Of a DNA stretch of 64,000 nucleotides, positions 1 through 11,100 are shown in pieces. A model generated the notes under the pieces. The model made no database searches. It saw only the letters and a program-made list of their open reading frames with translations, and was not told the origin of the DNA. The stretch lies in NCBI GenBank assembly GCA_020631735.1, contig CM036160.1:112512680-112576679 (forward strand), given 5' to 3'. Both the position numbers and the translations under genes were made by a program. The first letter of the stretch is position 1; each line of letters opens with the position of its first letter. The DNA is from Saccharum officinarum. Lineage: Eukaryota; Streptophyta; Magnoliopsida; Poales; Poaceae.

Positions 1-1614
1 CTGTTGTGTGGAAGAAGAAGGTCCTTAAAGTAGGGGAGCCTAGTCAAGCCCGATATATGAGTCCACATGTGCTCCACACCATATTTCTTAAAACCAACTT
101 TGTCATCAATTTCGAGGGCCTCTAACTCGGCAAGGACCTGAGCACCGCTCATAATCTGAGGAATGGTGTCGGTGACTTCAACACCTTTCATGAAGTGCTT
201 GATGTCTCGTCTGAACTCATGGTCATCATCTAGAAATTGACGATGCTTGTCGAACGAAGAATACTTGCCACCCTTGTTCAGCCAGGTGAACATCACAGAG
301 GCCTTGCATACTGGGCAAGGGAACTTCCCGTGAACACACCACCCGCTGAATATGCCATATGCCAGGAAGTCATGCATTGAATACTGGTACCACACATGCA
401 TTGTGAAGTTCTGCTTTGTAGCTCGGTCATATGTTCGTACCCCCTTTTCCCAAGCATGTTGCAATTCATCCCATAGTGGCTGCATGAAAATACCCATATT
501 GCTGCCCGGGTGTCCAGGTATTATCAGCGACAATAACACGTTCTTGGGATCAAACATGACGCCGGGGGAGATTGAGGGGGATCACGAACACAGGCCAACA
601 TGTGTACGGGGCCACCATCATTCCATACGGGTTGAACCCATCTGTTGCAAAGGCTACACGTACATTCCGAGCCTCCGACGCTTTGCTAGGATGCTGCTCA
701 TCGAAGTACTTCCATGCTTCACCATCCGATGGATGTACCATCTTGTCACTGTATCTCTTGCCTTTCTTGTGCCATGTCATCTGTTTCGCGGACTCCTCTG
801 TCATGTACATCCGTTGGAGCCTTGGTAGAATAGGAAGATACCGTAGGACCTTCTCGGGGATCTTAGATTGTTTCTTGTTGCCATCACTGCCCTCTACCTG
901 CACATACCTAGAGGCTTTGCACTTTGGACAGTGTGTTGCTTCCTTAAGGTCGTCCCCCCTAAATAGGAGGCACCCTTTAGGACAAGAATGGATCGACTCA
1001 TACGGCATCTTAAGTGCACCAAGGAGTTTCTATGACTCATAAGTGTTCTTCGGCAGCGTGTGACCCTCTGGAAGCATTGTGCCCAAAACTTTCAACACGA
1101 GATCGAAGCCATCTCGGCTCAGGCTCAACTGTGACTTCAATGCTAAAAGGCGTCCAATGCCATCGAGTTGCGACATTGTTGTATTCTTGTGAAGGGGCTT
1201 CTGTGCCGAATCCATCATCTAGTAGAACGCCTTTGCGATTTCCTCTGGATCCTCCTCCACCGATCCTTCATTGTCACATGCCTCGTTGATGTCTACCATC
1301 ATGTCGGCCACCCCGGCATCTTCATCAAAATCCTCGAGGCGTGCTCTCACATCCTCCGCTGCCATACGATCACGCTCACCATGCAAGGTCCAGCGGGTAT
1401 AGTTTGGCATGAATCCATTCTTGTGAATATCTTTCCACATCTCTCTGGGCAGTTTTCTTTTTGAGTTCTTACAGTCACTGCAGGGACACGGCATCCGTTT
1501 CGACCCTTTAGCAACAACCGGGTCAAATGCTTCATTCACGAAATGTTCCACCCCCCTAATCCATTCATCACTCTTACTTGCAAAGCCCGTGTACATCCAG
1601 TCACGGTAAGCCAT
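1..1614 (-). pseudogene. TNP2-type CACTA transposase, 5' part, broken
   Basis: TNP2 transposases cut and paste CACTA elements by binding the subterminal repeats. Reading leftwards from 1614, the first ~130 residues match the transposase-associated domain (start MAYRDWMYTG, with a CPCSDCKN cysteine cluster). A linker containing QLDGIGRLLALKSQ follows, then the tnp2 domain (MPYESIHSCPKGC, CPKC, FATDGFNPYGMM, CWPVFVIPLNLP, LPYFKDLLLPHN at the window edge). Three lesions are visible: in-frame TAG codons at 1221-1219 and 1032-1030, and a 1-bp loss in a C run near 563-567 that shifts frame inside the conserved PLNLP segment. The catalytic C-terminal half is off the window. Family assignment is firm; loss of function is inferred from the lesions. 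Confidence 0.9.
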
Positions 1615-1656
1615 CCTCTGTCATATACATGTGTAAGCGAGTAATAAAACCAACAA

Positions 1657-1784
1657 TTGCATCTACATGGCGTTCCTACCATCTAATAGGTGAAGGACAG
1701 GTCCTAATCCCACCCGTGGATTGCATCTACATGGCGTTCCTACCATCTAATAGGTGAAGGATATGTCCTAATCCCACCCGTGGA
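1657..1784. repeat. 64-bp tandem duplication
   Basis: Two adjacent copies of a 64-bp unit starting TTGCATCTACATGGCGTTCC, differing at two or three bases (for example GGACAGGT against GGATATGT). It lies just upstream of the transposase start inside the CACTA element. Confidence 0.9.
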
Positions 1785-1971
1785 TGCGTAGACGGGTTAG
1801 CTTCCATGTTCTGCTCCCGCCCGAGTCAGAATTTCGGCAGCACCTCCCCGCTGTTCTCCCGATACACGCAAGGAGAGTGTGTATCCGGAGAACAACGGGG
1901 AGGTGCTGCCAAAACTTCGACTCGGACGGGAGCAAAACATGGAAGCTAACCATCTACACATCCACGGGCTG
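1771..1971. repeat. ~95-bp-arm inverted repeat (hairpin)
   Basis: The left arm (about 1771-1870) and right arm (about 1877-1971) are imperfect reverse complements. Both contain the block read as CGGCAGCACCTCCCCG on one side and CGGGGAGGTGCTGCC on the other, and both end in CCCGTGGAT/ATCCACGGG. Only a few bases separate the arms. It is probably a structural part of the CACTA non-coding region. A smaller hairpin built on the same AACCTCCCC motif lies at 2271-2295. Confidence 0.85.
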
Positions 1972-2519
1972 TCAAAAAACATGGACAATCCAAAACGGAT
2001 ACGGCCGACGAATATGCATAGACACGCATACCAACGGCCGTATCTCTTTCGGACGGGAGACGCCTAACTGTGTTACACGACCTACGTATGACAACGATAA
2101 GAGATGGAGGTTAATTATACCTAAGGTGGCGGTGAAGACAGGCTACCGGCGCAGTGGCGAGACGGTGCAGTGGCGAGGCGGCGCTGTGCCAAGGTGCTCC
2201 GAGTCCCCTCCGACAGGTCCTGGTCTGCAAAACAAGAAAAACAACACTATAAGTACAAAATTTCGGCAGAACCTCCCCTGCACGGGGAGGTTTCCAAAAC
2301 CTGCAAAAAAAAGCCGGCTCGATGGCCGACAGCACATATATGGCACGAAGGCCACACATCCAAGCAAATTTTAAATTAAACAAAGGCACATTGCAACAAA
2401 TACATATATATGGCACTAGTGGGAGCCTGTCCACGAGACCAACCACTATACATCCACTCATGATCTGTCATTACTCTTGTTCTGTTTAAAAATATATAGC
2501 AAGGAGGAGCAAGCAGCAG

Positions 2520-2611
2520 GGAGGAGCAGACTCACTCACGCACAGTCTTTAGAGTAAACGGAGGAGCAGACTCACTCACGCAGAGTCTTTAGAGTAAACG
2601 GAGGAGCAGAC
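2520..2611. repeat. 40-bp tandem repeat, 2.3 copies
   Basis: Units begin GGAGGAGCAGACTCACTCAC and end AGAGTAAAC at 2520-2559 and 2560-2599. A partial third copy runs to 2611. Confidence 0.9.
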
Positions 2612-3131
2612 GCTTTAAAAACTAGGGAGGTAGACTGCCAGATCATCACACAAATAAAGGTCTAGTCACTACCAAGCAGCAGGGCTGTCAGCAAAGTGGT
2701 GCCCTTACCAAGAATAACAATGGAGTTAAGACCCTGCCAAACTCGAACATCAACATCCTCGCATGAACAAGACCGCCAATTACCGAAGGTTACACCAACC
2801 CACCCACCCACCAAAAAAAACAAAAATCTGTTCCCTGCTATTGATGTAGCGTGTGCTTACATAAATCTGAATGATAAATTCAAGTAGTGTATAGAGGAGT
2901 AAAGAAGACAAACAGTGCTCACGAACAATTCATAAGGCACGCATATGCACTCATATTTTTGTTCTACTCTTGTGCCCACAGATGAATTTTACCTAAGAAG
3001 TATGCTGGTGTGAGGCTGCATCATGTTTACTTAATTCTTATAAATTTTCAATGATTTTTGGAATGTTGCATTTTGCACTTCAATAAATGAGCATTTCAGC
3101 TCATATATGCAACAGTCCTGCTGTTTTTATC
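2612..3131. other. CACTA interior, no gene seen
   Basis: AT-rich sequence without a convincing open frame or further repeat. It separates the tandem repeats from the short exon-like ORF at 3132. Confidence 0.5.
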
Positions 3132-3233
3132 ATGGCGTGCCTTGCTGTCTCTGATACCTGTAAGAAGCTCGCGAGACAGGCTGCGTTCACTAACGCCGAG
3201 CAGTTCTATCAGTCGCACCTCTCCCCGCTCCAG
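3132..3233 (+). pseudogene. Exon-like ORF, possible captured gene fragment
   Basis: An ATG opens 34 uninterrupted codons (starting MACLAVSDTCKKLARQ, ending HLSPLQ) that stop exactly at a consensus 5' splice site, CAG|GTATGT. It is on the strand opposite to TNP2, so it is unlikely to be part of the transposase. CACTA elements often carry host gene fragments, which would explain an isolated exon with a good donor site. No downstream exon was found before 4100 and I do not recognise the protein. A chance ORF remains possible. Confidence 0.3.
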
Positions 3234-4100
3234 GTATGTACCATCACCTCCTCCTAAGCTTTCTGTTCATTATTGAGCTCCATTTTCCATAGTTTTCTTA
3301 CTGATTTTAGAATGTACAAACCCTAGTACACAGATCACTATCTAGTACTAGTAGCTTCTAGTAGTGACACTTGCTAGTTGAGGAGACAGAGATAGGGAGA
3401 GGGAAAAAAAGAGGAATTTTTTAATTGCTTTAGGCTCAATCAATCAAACGATCTGGAGCTCTCCAGAGATGCTACTACTAGTACTAGAAGGGGATAGGAG
3501 GAATCAGATGACAAACTTTCTGACGGGGGCTTAGCAAAAAGATCATGGGCAGGCATCTCTACCGTCGCTGTGGCGTGGGCCTCTCCTCGCCTTTCGCCAC
3601 GATGCAAATGCCAAATACTAGTCTAAAGGGGCATCCGTGTGTAGGACCGTGTCGCCACAATACTTCACTTCCTGGATCAAATCAGATGCTGACATCGACT
3701 GGGTGGGAATGGGAACATTAGCTGCGTGGTGGGCGATTTCTTTTCTTGGTCGGAAATGCTAAGCTCATTTTGTGTCAGTAACAAAAGGGTTTTAAACTTT
3801 ATTTAGCCTCTAAATTTTGGCAGTTTGCAGTAGTTTTAGGTTTCTATCATGCCAATATTTGAATCATAAAGTCTGAAAGTATTGAATCTAAAAATTCGAA
3901 AGGTACATTACACTTTATCTTTGAATCATAAAGTGTAGGCATTAACCTTCTACATATGTTTTTCAGTTTTTGATTCATGGGAGTGGATTGAACGAGAATA
4001 TGTGCTTGTTCCGGTAAACTGTACTTCTATTGAACGAGAATATGTGCTCAGTTTGTTTCTCACTGTACACATATAGCCACACATAGAGAAAGAAAGTTCA
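3234..4100. other. CACTA interior, no gene seen
   Basis: AT-rich non-coding sequence following the possible donor site. No reading frame with family resemblance was found. Confidence 0.5.
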
Positions 4101-4500
4101 CATTTTCAGGGAGAAACACGAACCAGAGAACAGTGGCGACAATCAGGCCGGGGTGGTGGAGATCGACGGACTTCAATCGAAAATCAGGCCGGGGTGGTGG
4201 AGATCGACGGGGACGGGTGCAGGGACGTGCGCCGGACGGGAGAGAGACCAGGGGCGGCGGGCCTGGATGCTCCTGGCCGGCCGGTGGCCGCCCTAGGGTT
4301 GCGCGCACTGTAGGCCGGCGGCGGGGGCGGTGTCAGGGGAGGAGCGGGCCAGGGGCGGGGGCGGGGGCGGTGTCGGCCGGCGCCGGAGAGACGTGGTCGG
4401 TGGCGGCGCGCGCGGGGCAGGGGAGGGGCGGGGGCGGGGGCGGCGTCGGTGGGGCACGAGCGGCGGCGGTTTGACGCGTCTAGGCGGGGCGGGGGCAGCG
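4101..4500. promoter_or_regulatory. GC-rich block, probable transposase leader/promoter region
   Basis: A strongly GC-rich, low-complexity stretch (GGCGGGGGCGG-type runs) includes a local duplication: AATCAGGCCGGGGTGGTGGAG occurs twice, near 4140 and 4184. Frames through it are arginine/proline/glycine rich and look like composition artefacts rather than genes. Its position between the subterminal repeats and TNP2 fits a promoter or 5' leader of the leftward transposase gene (inference). Confidence 0.4.
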
Positions 4501-4517
4501 CGGGGGGGTTTATATAG

Positions 4518-4642
4518 AAAATACCCTTTGCCGAGAGCACAGAGACAGGCTCTCGGCAAAGACCCTTTGCCGAGGGCCGGTTAGTCCGGCTCTCGGCAAA
4601 GACCCTTTGCCGAGAGCCTGATGGGCAGGCTCTCGGCAAAGA
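4518..4642. repeat. CACTA subterminal motif cluster 1
   Basis: Six copies of the CTTTGCCGAGAG motif alternate in orientation, forming three short inverted pairs. In this superfamily such arrays are the binding sites of the element-encoded proteins. Confidence 0.85.
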
Positions 4643-4937
4643 AGTGTTGACTTCTTTATTCTTTTTTATTTTAGAGCTGAGTTTTTTTTTGTGTCCTTGT
4701 GACCCAATTTCAAAATACATTTCAAAATTTGGCATTAATTTGACTTTTATTGCTATATTTAACTAATTAATCTTGTTTCTTTAAATTTTTTCATATAATT
4801 CAAATTTGAACTGCAGGTACATGGAATATTAGAACTTAGTGATTCAAAAAATGATAGTCAAGATATTTGGTGTACGTTGAGGCCGTATCCACAACCACAC
4901 ATGAAATCTCAACCCTCTCGCTGACGTAACATGTCGA

Positions 4938-5285
4938 GGAATGTGAGGGAAAAGTGATTTTTAATTATATAAATTCCAAATGAATTCCAAAAATCACAAA
5001 ACTTGGCGACGTGTCGTGTTATCGCATGTGGAGGGTGTGATAAAAAATTCATAAGGTTTCGAGCAAGTTGCGACACCGGATGTCCAAAACCCAGACATCT
5101 CCACATGTGATCAAATGTGATCACATGTGGAGATGTCTGGGTTTTGGACATCCGGTGTCGCAACTTGCTCGAAACCTTATGAATTTTTTACCACACCCTC
5201 CACATGCGATAACATGACACGTCGCCAAGTTTCGTGATTTTTGGACTTCATTTGGAATTTATATAATTAAAAATCACTTCTACGA
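4938..5285. repeat. ~340-bp near-perfect foldback hairpin
   Basis: Arms of about 165 bp, roughly 4938-5109 and 5119-5285, are near-exact reverse complements around a centre reading CACATGTGATCAAATGTGATCACATGTG. Matching blocks include AAAGTGATTTTTAATTATAT on the left and ATAATTAAAAATCACTT on the right. It is either a MITE-like insertion or an inverted duplication inside the CACTA element. Confidence 0.85.
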
Positions 5286-5576
5286 CACATGGATGATCAT
5301 GTTTTGTATACAACACATTCAAACTTTTGGGTGAGTTTATGGATACAACCTTAAAATGCACTCTCGAACATGAATATCATTTTTTAAATGGCTATATTTT
5401 ATTATTTCATGCTCCTACAGTTCAAATTTACTTTTTCGAGAAAAATACAAAGAAAATAAATTAATTGATAAAATATAGCAAAAAATTATAAAAAGCTCCC
5501 AAATTTGAACATGTGCTTATATACAATATGCAAGGGCTACAGAAAAAGTTTGGGTCCAAAACTAAAAAAAACCTTT

Positions 5577-5990
5577 CCTCTTTGCCGAGGGCCTCTCCTG
5601 GCCCTCGGCAAAGGTGCTCTTTGTCGAGAGCCAGAGTGGCTAGCGCTCGGCAAAGGTTGCTGGCCTGGGCCCAACTTTAGCCCACGTGACATTTGCCGAG
5701 TGCTTGCCCAGGCGCTCGGCAAAGGCCTCCTCTTTGCCGAGAGCCTAACGGCGCGGCTCTCGGCAAAGATGACGACAACGAGAGTCGTTCACGGCGCGGC
5801 TCCTTTGCCGAGAGCCTGTCTTTGCCGAGAGCTAAACCCTCTGCAAAGCTTTCCTTTGCCGAGAGTCTGGCTTTGCCGAGAGTTTAGCCGTCGGCAAAGT
5901 CTCTTTGCTGAGTGTCCATATTAGCTCTCGGCAAAGGCAAGCTTTGCCGAGGACTTAGCTCTCGGCAAATCTAGGTCCTCGGCAAAGCTC
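5577..5990. repeat. CACTA subterminal motif cluster 2
   Basis: About eighteen copies or close variants of CTTTGCCGAGAG (for example TTTGCCGAGGG, GCGCTCGGCAAAG, TTGCTGAGTG) lie in both orientations directly inside the right terminus. This is the densest part of the subterminal region. Confidence 0.9.
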
Positions 5991-6005
5991 CCGTTTCCTG
6001 TAGTG
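5988..6005 (-). repeat. CACTA right terminal inverted repeat
   Basis: CTCCCGTTTCCTGTAGTG is the reverse complement of a CACTACAGG-type end. The adjacent three bases, CTA, would be the target duplication if the left flank matches. Confidence 0.85.
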
Positions 6006-6009
6006 CTAC

Positions 6010-6124
6010 CAGCCAAACACGCACGTCTCGTAGAGTCGTAGTACGCCTTCAACGTCTTGTACCAGCAGACCGGCAACTCCGACATCGCCTGCAACTTCGG
6101 GGGGCGCCGCAACCCTCGTCAAGC
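6010..6124 (+). pseudogene. X8 (CBM43) domain relic of a glucan endo-1,3-beta-glucosidase-type gene
   Basis: X8 domains bind callose-type beta-1,3-glucan at the C-terminus of plant GH17 enzymes or in short secreted proteins. From 6042 the plus strand reads YAFNVLYQQTGNSDIACNFGG, the typical end of an X8 domain with its conserved Cys. One base out of frame, the next codons read GGAATLVK, again X8-like, so one extra G in the run near 6099-6104 breaks the frame. An in-frame stop sits directly upstream, and the CACTA terminus begins within about 40 bp. Only the last third of the domain is recognisable. Confidence 0.65.
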
Positions 6125-6317
6125 GGATCAGAGAAAGGGGGCCAGAGGAGAAGAAGCAAGTCACGTTGGGTGGACTGCGGATCGGATGGAGTTGCACGTA
6201 CGCCTGCACTGCCGCCAGCCGGGGGTACAGTACAAGCCTGGCTACGGCACTGCCTGAGGGATCGACGCCGCCACGACCACCGTTCCTGTGGGGAAGGCCA
6301 CGCCACCGCAATCCATA

Positions 6318-6576
6318 CTCTCTCCATTCTAAATTATAAGATATTCTAAGCATCTTGGAGAATTAAAACATCTTAAGTTTGACTAAAATTATAGAGAAAA
6401 TTACAAAAATTTATAACATCAAATAGGTATACTATGAAAATATAATTAATGAAAAATCTAATGATACTTAATTAGTGTCATAAATATTATTATCTTATCA
6501 TATCAATTTGGTCAAACTTAAGATTCTTTGACTCTCCAAGATTCTTGAAATGCTTTATAATTTGAGATGGAGGGAG
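6318..6576. mobile_element. Stowaway MITE (Tc1/mariner-type)
   Basis: The 259-bp element has ends CTCTCTCCATTCTAAATTAT and ATAATTTGAGATGGAGGGAG, flanked by TA on both sides (6316-6317 and 6577-6578). Its interior is shared with the MITE at 52435-52693, including AACATCAAATAGGTATA and AATCTAATGATACTTA. Confidence 0.92.
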
Positions 6577-6578
6577 TA

Positions 6579-8136
6579 TGTGTTGGAGCAGGTAGAATTC
6601 TGGGTGAACAAAAAACATCGTAGGCCAAGAAATTGAACTGAAAAACGCAAACAAATCTTACATCTTACGGGGTGGCCCACTTGTTAGAAAGTAAGGAGGT
6701 CTAATATCTATTAGATCAAAATCTTAAGTTATATCTAACGACTGAAACATAGGGTGGGTAGAAAATCCCAGGTAATATGTATTTTTCAATTCCTTCGCTC
6801 TTTTATAGTACTAGCAAATATACACGTGCGATACGCACGTGTTTATAAAAACTATTTCAAATGCAATGAAAATGTTAATTGAATTATCGATATACAGTAA
6901 AGCTAGATGATAAATGCTTGATTGATTTGATCGTGTCGAACAAGGTTTAATTGTTTGTTTGTTAGGATGCTACATAACACCCATAGTATTCTATCTGTTA
7001 TTTATTATTTTGTTTCTTATAAAAAAATGAGAAAGAAAAAGAGAAAACAAAAGTAACATACAGAGCCATGAAGGGGAACCGGAAAAGGACACATGAGCTG
7101 GAACGTCTTTCACGGGAAAAGGTTTCCATCTCACGGACGGGATTTTTTTTTTTCGAAAATCGTTTCCATCTCGCAGAGAAACACGGACGCGGGATTTTTT
7201 TTCCTGAAAACTGATGCCGAAACTGAGCCGCTTTAGGTTAAGCTGGATAAAAATTTAGGGTGGCAAGAAATTTTGTTTGTTTAGTACTAGGTAGGTATAG
7301 ATATAGATATAGACTAATAGGTATAGAAAAATCCTATTTATATGGTATTTCGGTTTAGGAACGAATATCAGACTCGGCGTCAGTGGGCCCACGTAGCGTC
7401 ATCGAACGTTAGACCCGCATAATAACTATATAGGCATATGCTGTTTTATAACTTTTTTTTTGCAAATTACAGATGAGAATCCTATTTATATGCTCATTTG
7501 CTTTTGTAACCCGTCGGACTCTCTACATAGTTGAGACTGCAAACCACTATTGTTTCGCACCACGGGAGACAAAGCGCAGCAACGCACACCGTGTTGAGTA
7601 AGGAGTCTAATGGCGCTGGGAGTGGACGTGAGTTTAAGTCTTACATGAGATTGAGTTCCGGACGGTTACATCTTATAAGATGTAAGATCACATATGACGG
7701 AGGGTTTATATAGCACGAAATCTAGATCCAACGGTTATTACGCAGGGAGATCCTCTAAAAAAACTTGCTCTTTTATAGTAGGATAGATAGATTAAGAATA
7801 ATATAAAGGAGTAAGTTTAGAGCGTTGCCGGCCTGTTGCACCATTCATGTGAGATGTTATGCCTTTAATTTGCTGCTACGACCGATGCATAATTTGCCGT
7901 TGCTACTTTGTCTATCAATGCATGCATGTGGAGAGGACCCTTGTTATTTTTTTCAGAGTTGCGTAAACCTGTCCCTATCCAACTACATCTCACCCACAGG
8001 TAGTGGTGATGCTGGCACTGATAGGCACTATATGTGTGGGTGAGATGTACCCACGTATATATATCGTTGCGACTCGCGAATGCATATGCATGCATACTCC
8101 TTCAAAGATGACAATATATATAAACCGCTGGTATGG
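6579..8136. other. Intergenic, degraded repeats
   Basis: No gene is supported. The sentence CTAGCAAATATACACGTGCG at about 6812 belongs to a phrase recurring elsewhere in the window. CTCTTTTATAGTA occurs at both about 6800 and 7768 and may mark the ends of one old element. A TAGATATAGATATAGA microsatellite lies near 7286. A short stem (ATCTCACCCACA at about 7988, TGTGTGGGTGAGAT at about 8034) is also present. Confidence 0.5.
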
Positions 8137-11100
8137 TGACACAGAACCTTCTAAATTATATGACCCACATGCACCTGTCAATGTCCCTAAGACCTCTAAC
8201 GGCTATGCATGTACACCAGATAACCTAAGAAGATCTGCCGGGTGCCCTCACAGGACCCCGTTTGAACTACATTTAACAACTCATACCAGATCAACAAAGG
8301 GGTAACTACAACATTACAACATTTGTTATAAAACTTTACATCAGAGTGCGGAAGAATAACAACAATGAATTTATAAATCATGATTAAGTTAACTTTTTAC
8401 AAACTTAACTTGTATTGCGGAAGTTGAGTAGAACTACAGAAGAGAACTTAGGCAGGAGAGGACAACCAGATCATATCGAGCTCACCGACATGATCTCGGT
8501 TAACAGTACCTGCAACAGAGGTTAACAAACCCTGAGTACTCAATTGTACTCCGCAAAACTTACCCGACGAAAAGAAAAGACTCCAAGGGTATGCTGGCTT
8601 AAGGGAAGTAGTGAAGCTAGAAAAGAGAAGTTTTACAGAAAAGCTTACTACCAATGCATCCTTGCTTTCAAACTTTTAATTAAGTTTTGGCTCCAGTTTT
8701 AGTATAGCCTAATTATAGCTAACTTTTGCACCTGTATCTATCTCAATCATAAATATAAGCATCACACTTGTTATTCACTTCTTTTCCATCTCAAGTCCCA
8801 CAGTAACCATGTTCCAGTTGTTGCTACGATGTTGGTGCAAGGCCAAGACTCCTTTCTCGTGGAGCAACGACGATTCGAACCGCTTGATCTACCCAGCTGG
8901 GGCTTCCTAACCACACGATATATGCAAGTCCTTGACCTGCATATATCAACTCTTACTTGGGTCACCCAAAACCAGAACGTGTCCATCGCTACCCGAGAGC
9001 ACAATACTCCTCGAACCCGGCCCGATTCTAGCCCCGAGGGTACACGCTACTCTCACCATCTCTCCACTCCCAGTGCGAGGTTAGACGTTCTCGTGATGGA
9101 ATAACCGAAGTAAGGCTTACCCGACATGGGTACATGGTTAGTACTAATAAAAACTCCTTGACTCGAGGGCCAACAACGAACGGTCCTTAACCGACACAGA
9201 CGGGACCAACCACCAAAGACAATTCTCATGCCCCGTCCGGTCTCAAGTTCATTCTCATATTCATTTTCACATGCTCTCATGACCTGTCATTAGGTTAGGA
9301 GAAGCAGGTAATAAACCTGTTCTGGTGATCAAAGAAATATTATTCGACTTCTACCGAAGTCTAAGCATTACTAAGCATAAGAGATCGACCTACATATACT
9401 TGTGAAATATCATCTGAATATGAATGTAGATCAAGATAATCATGCAGCAATGGTATCAACCAACTCCTACTAACATAATGCACATTACACTAGACTCTAA
9501 GTGTAATAAAGCAATTATAAAATAGAAGAGTGATTATATGTTCGGGGCTTGCCTGTGTTGCAGCGGTGGTTAGTTCTCGTAGAAGTCAAGTTTGACACCA
9601 ACATCACAGGTGGATCATCTTCTCCGAAGCTTGATCGACACGATCCAAAACACTCGTATAAACTACACGTATATAAATGATGTGAGACTTAATATGATGG
9701 AATGCATGCCATGATGCATGATGATGAACAAGGCATAACATGCAAGAGACATTTAGAAAGGATAAACATTAGTTAGCTACTTGAGTACAACTTTCCTTCG
9801 CGGTACAGTTGCAAGTTAACAAGGTTAATTTAAATGTTAACTAACCATAACTTTGTTTTTACCCAAGAGGTTGCATCTAATAACAAGTAATTCTACCACA
9901 AGACCACTAATTACTTACACAAGAAATCATTAACCAATAATGATCTATGTTAAACACATTAATTATCATTAACTAATCATAGTTAACAAGTTAATCATAA
10001 ACTCAAACAATTAACTAAAGGTGCCAAAGATCATTAAGAATTAATGACCTAAGGTCATCACTCAATCAAAAGAGCACACAACACTTAAAGTTATTGATTT
10101 AACATTTAATTAATCACTTAAATAATTAAGGCATAAATTAAGAATAAATTAAACTTCCTCAAAATGAGCTCATACTTTTTCTATAGACTAATCATAGCCT
10201 AAAAAGTGTCAAAACAAATTTCATGATTTTTGGATTAATATTTTATTTACTAAAATTCCTGGAAGTTGCATTTAACAATTAATTAAGCTAATTAAATCAC
10301 ATACAAAATTACTTAAATTTCAAGTTTTAAATTTTTCCTAGGTAGTATACATCACAGAGAGGCTACACAAAAATTTTCAATATTTTAGGAGCTCTAAACA
10401 ATTCACAACAAAATAAACAAAGATTGTTACTATTTAGCATTTTCTGAAAAGACTAAAACATAGAAAAAGGAAAAGAACTACTTGGGCTCAAAGCGACCCA
10501 ACATGGCTCGGCCCACCCAGACGAAGTGGCCCAAGCACGAAGCGGTGGAGCGCAGGCCGGCCCAGGCGCGGAGGCGCGCGCGCGGCCCAGCAGTGTGGCA
10601 GGCCGGCCCAACGCGACCCAGCCCGGTGTGGCTTGGCGATTTTACAAAGGAGCACCTAAGCTTAACAGAAATTAACCCACAGTACACAAAGACTATTCAC
10701 CTGAGTCAGTGACTTTGCAAGAAGGCCCCTGACATTGCTTCTATTCATGCGCGATGCCCTTCTTCTCCCCCCATCACAGAGAGAGCAGAGGAGTTGGCCG
10801 AAGCTCGCGGGGATGACCGGTGGGTGGGTGGCGGTGGCGGAGAAGAGTAGTGCGAGCACCAGTGTGCCCGCTCGCACCCATGGGCGCCTGCGGTGTGGCC
10901 TGAGATGGCCCGTGGCACACCGGCCACGGACGGCGGCGGCTCGCGCCCGTGCGGCCCGGCTGCGGTCGTCTGCAGCGGTGGGTGAGGCCGGAACAAGGGC
11001 GTGAGGAAGGCGACGCTAGCGGAGGAAGGTGGCGGCAGTGACATCTCGGCCAGGCGCAATCGACGGTGGCCTAGCCACGCGTGCGGTGGCCGCGGCGGGC

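Larger units (their letters stand above)
1..6005 (-). mobile_element. CACTA (En/Spm) transposon, right-hand part; left end outside window
   Basis: The element holds a TNP2-type transposase relic on the minus strand, a long right subterminal region packed with CTTTGCCGAGAG and CTCTCGGCAAAG motifs in both orientations, and a terminus reading CTCCCGTTTCCTGTAGTG that ends at 6005. Reversed, that terminus begins CACTACAGG, the CACTA signature. The 3-bp target duplication cannot be tested because the other end lies left of the window. Tandem repeats and hairpins between 1657 and 5285 are typical of the non-coding parts of these elements. The transposase is broken, so this copy is non-autonomous. 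Confidence 0.9.

Noticed and set aside
352..1042. Plus-strand ORFs at 352-828 and 572-1042
   Set aside because: Antisense shadows of the TNP2 transposase.
5101..5130. CACATGTGATC palindrome as an isolated transcription-factor site
   Set aside because: It is the centre of the 340-bp hairpin, so the palindrome is explained by the inverted repeat.
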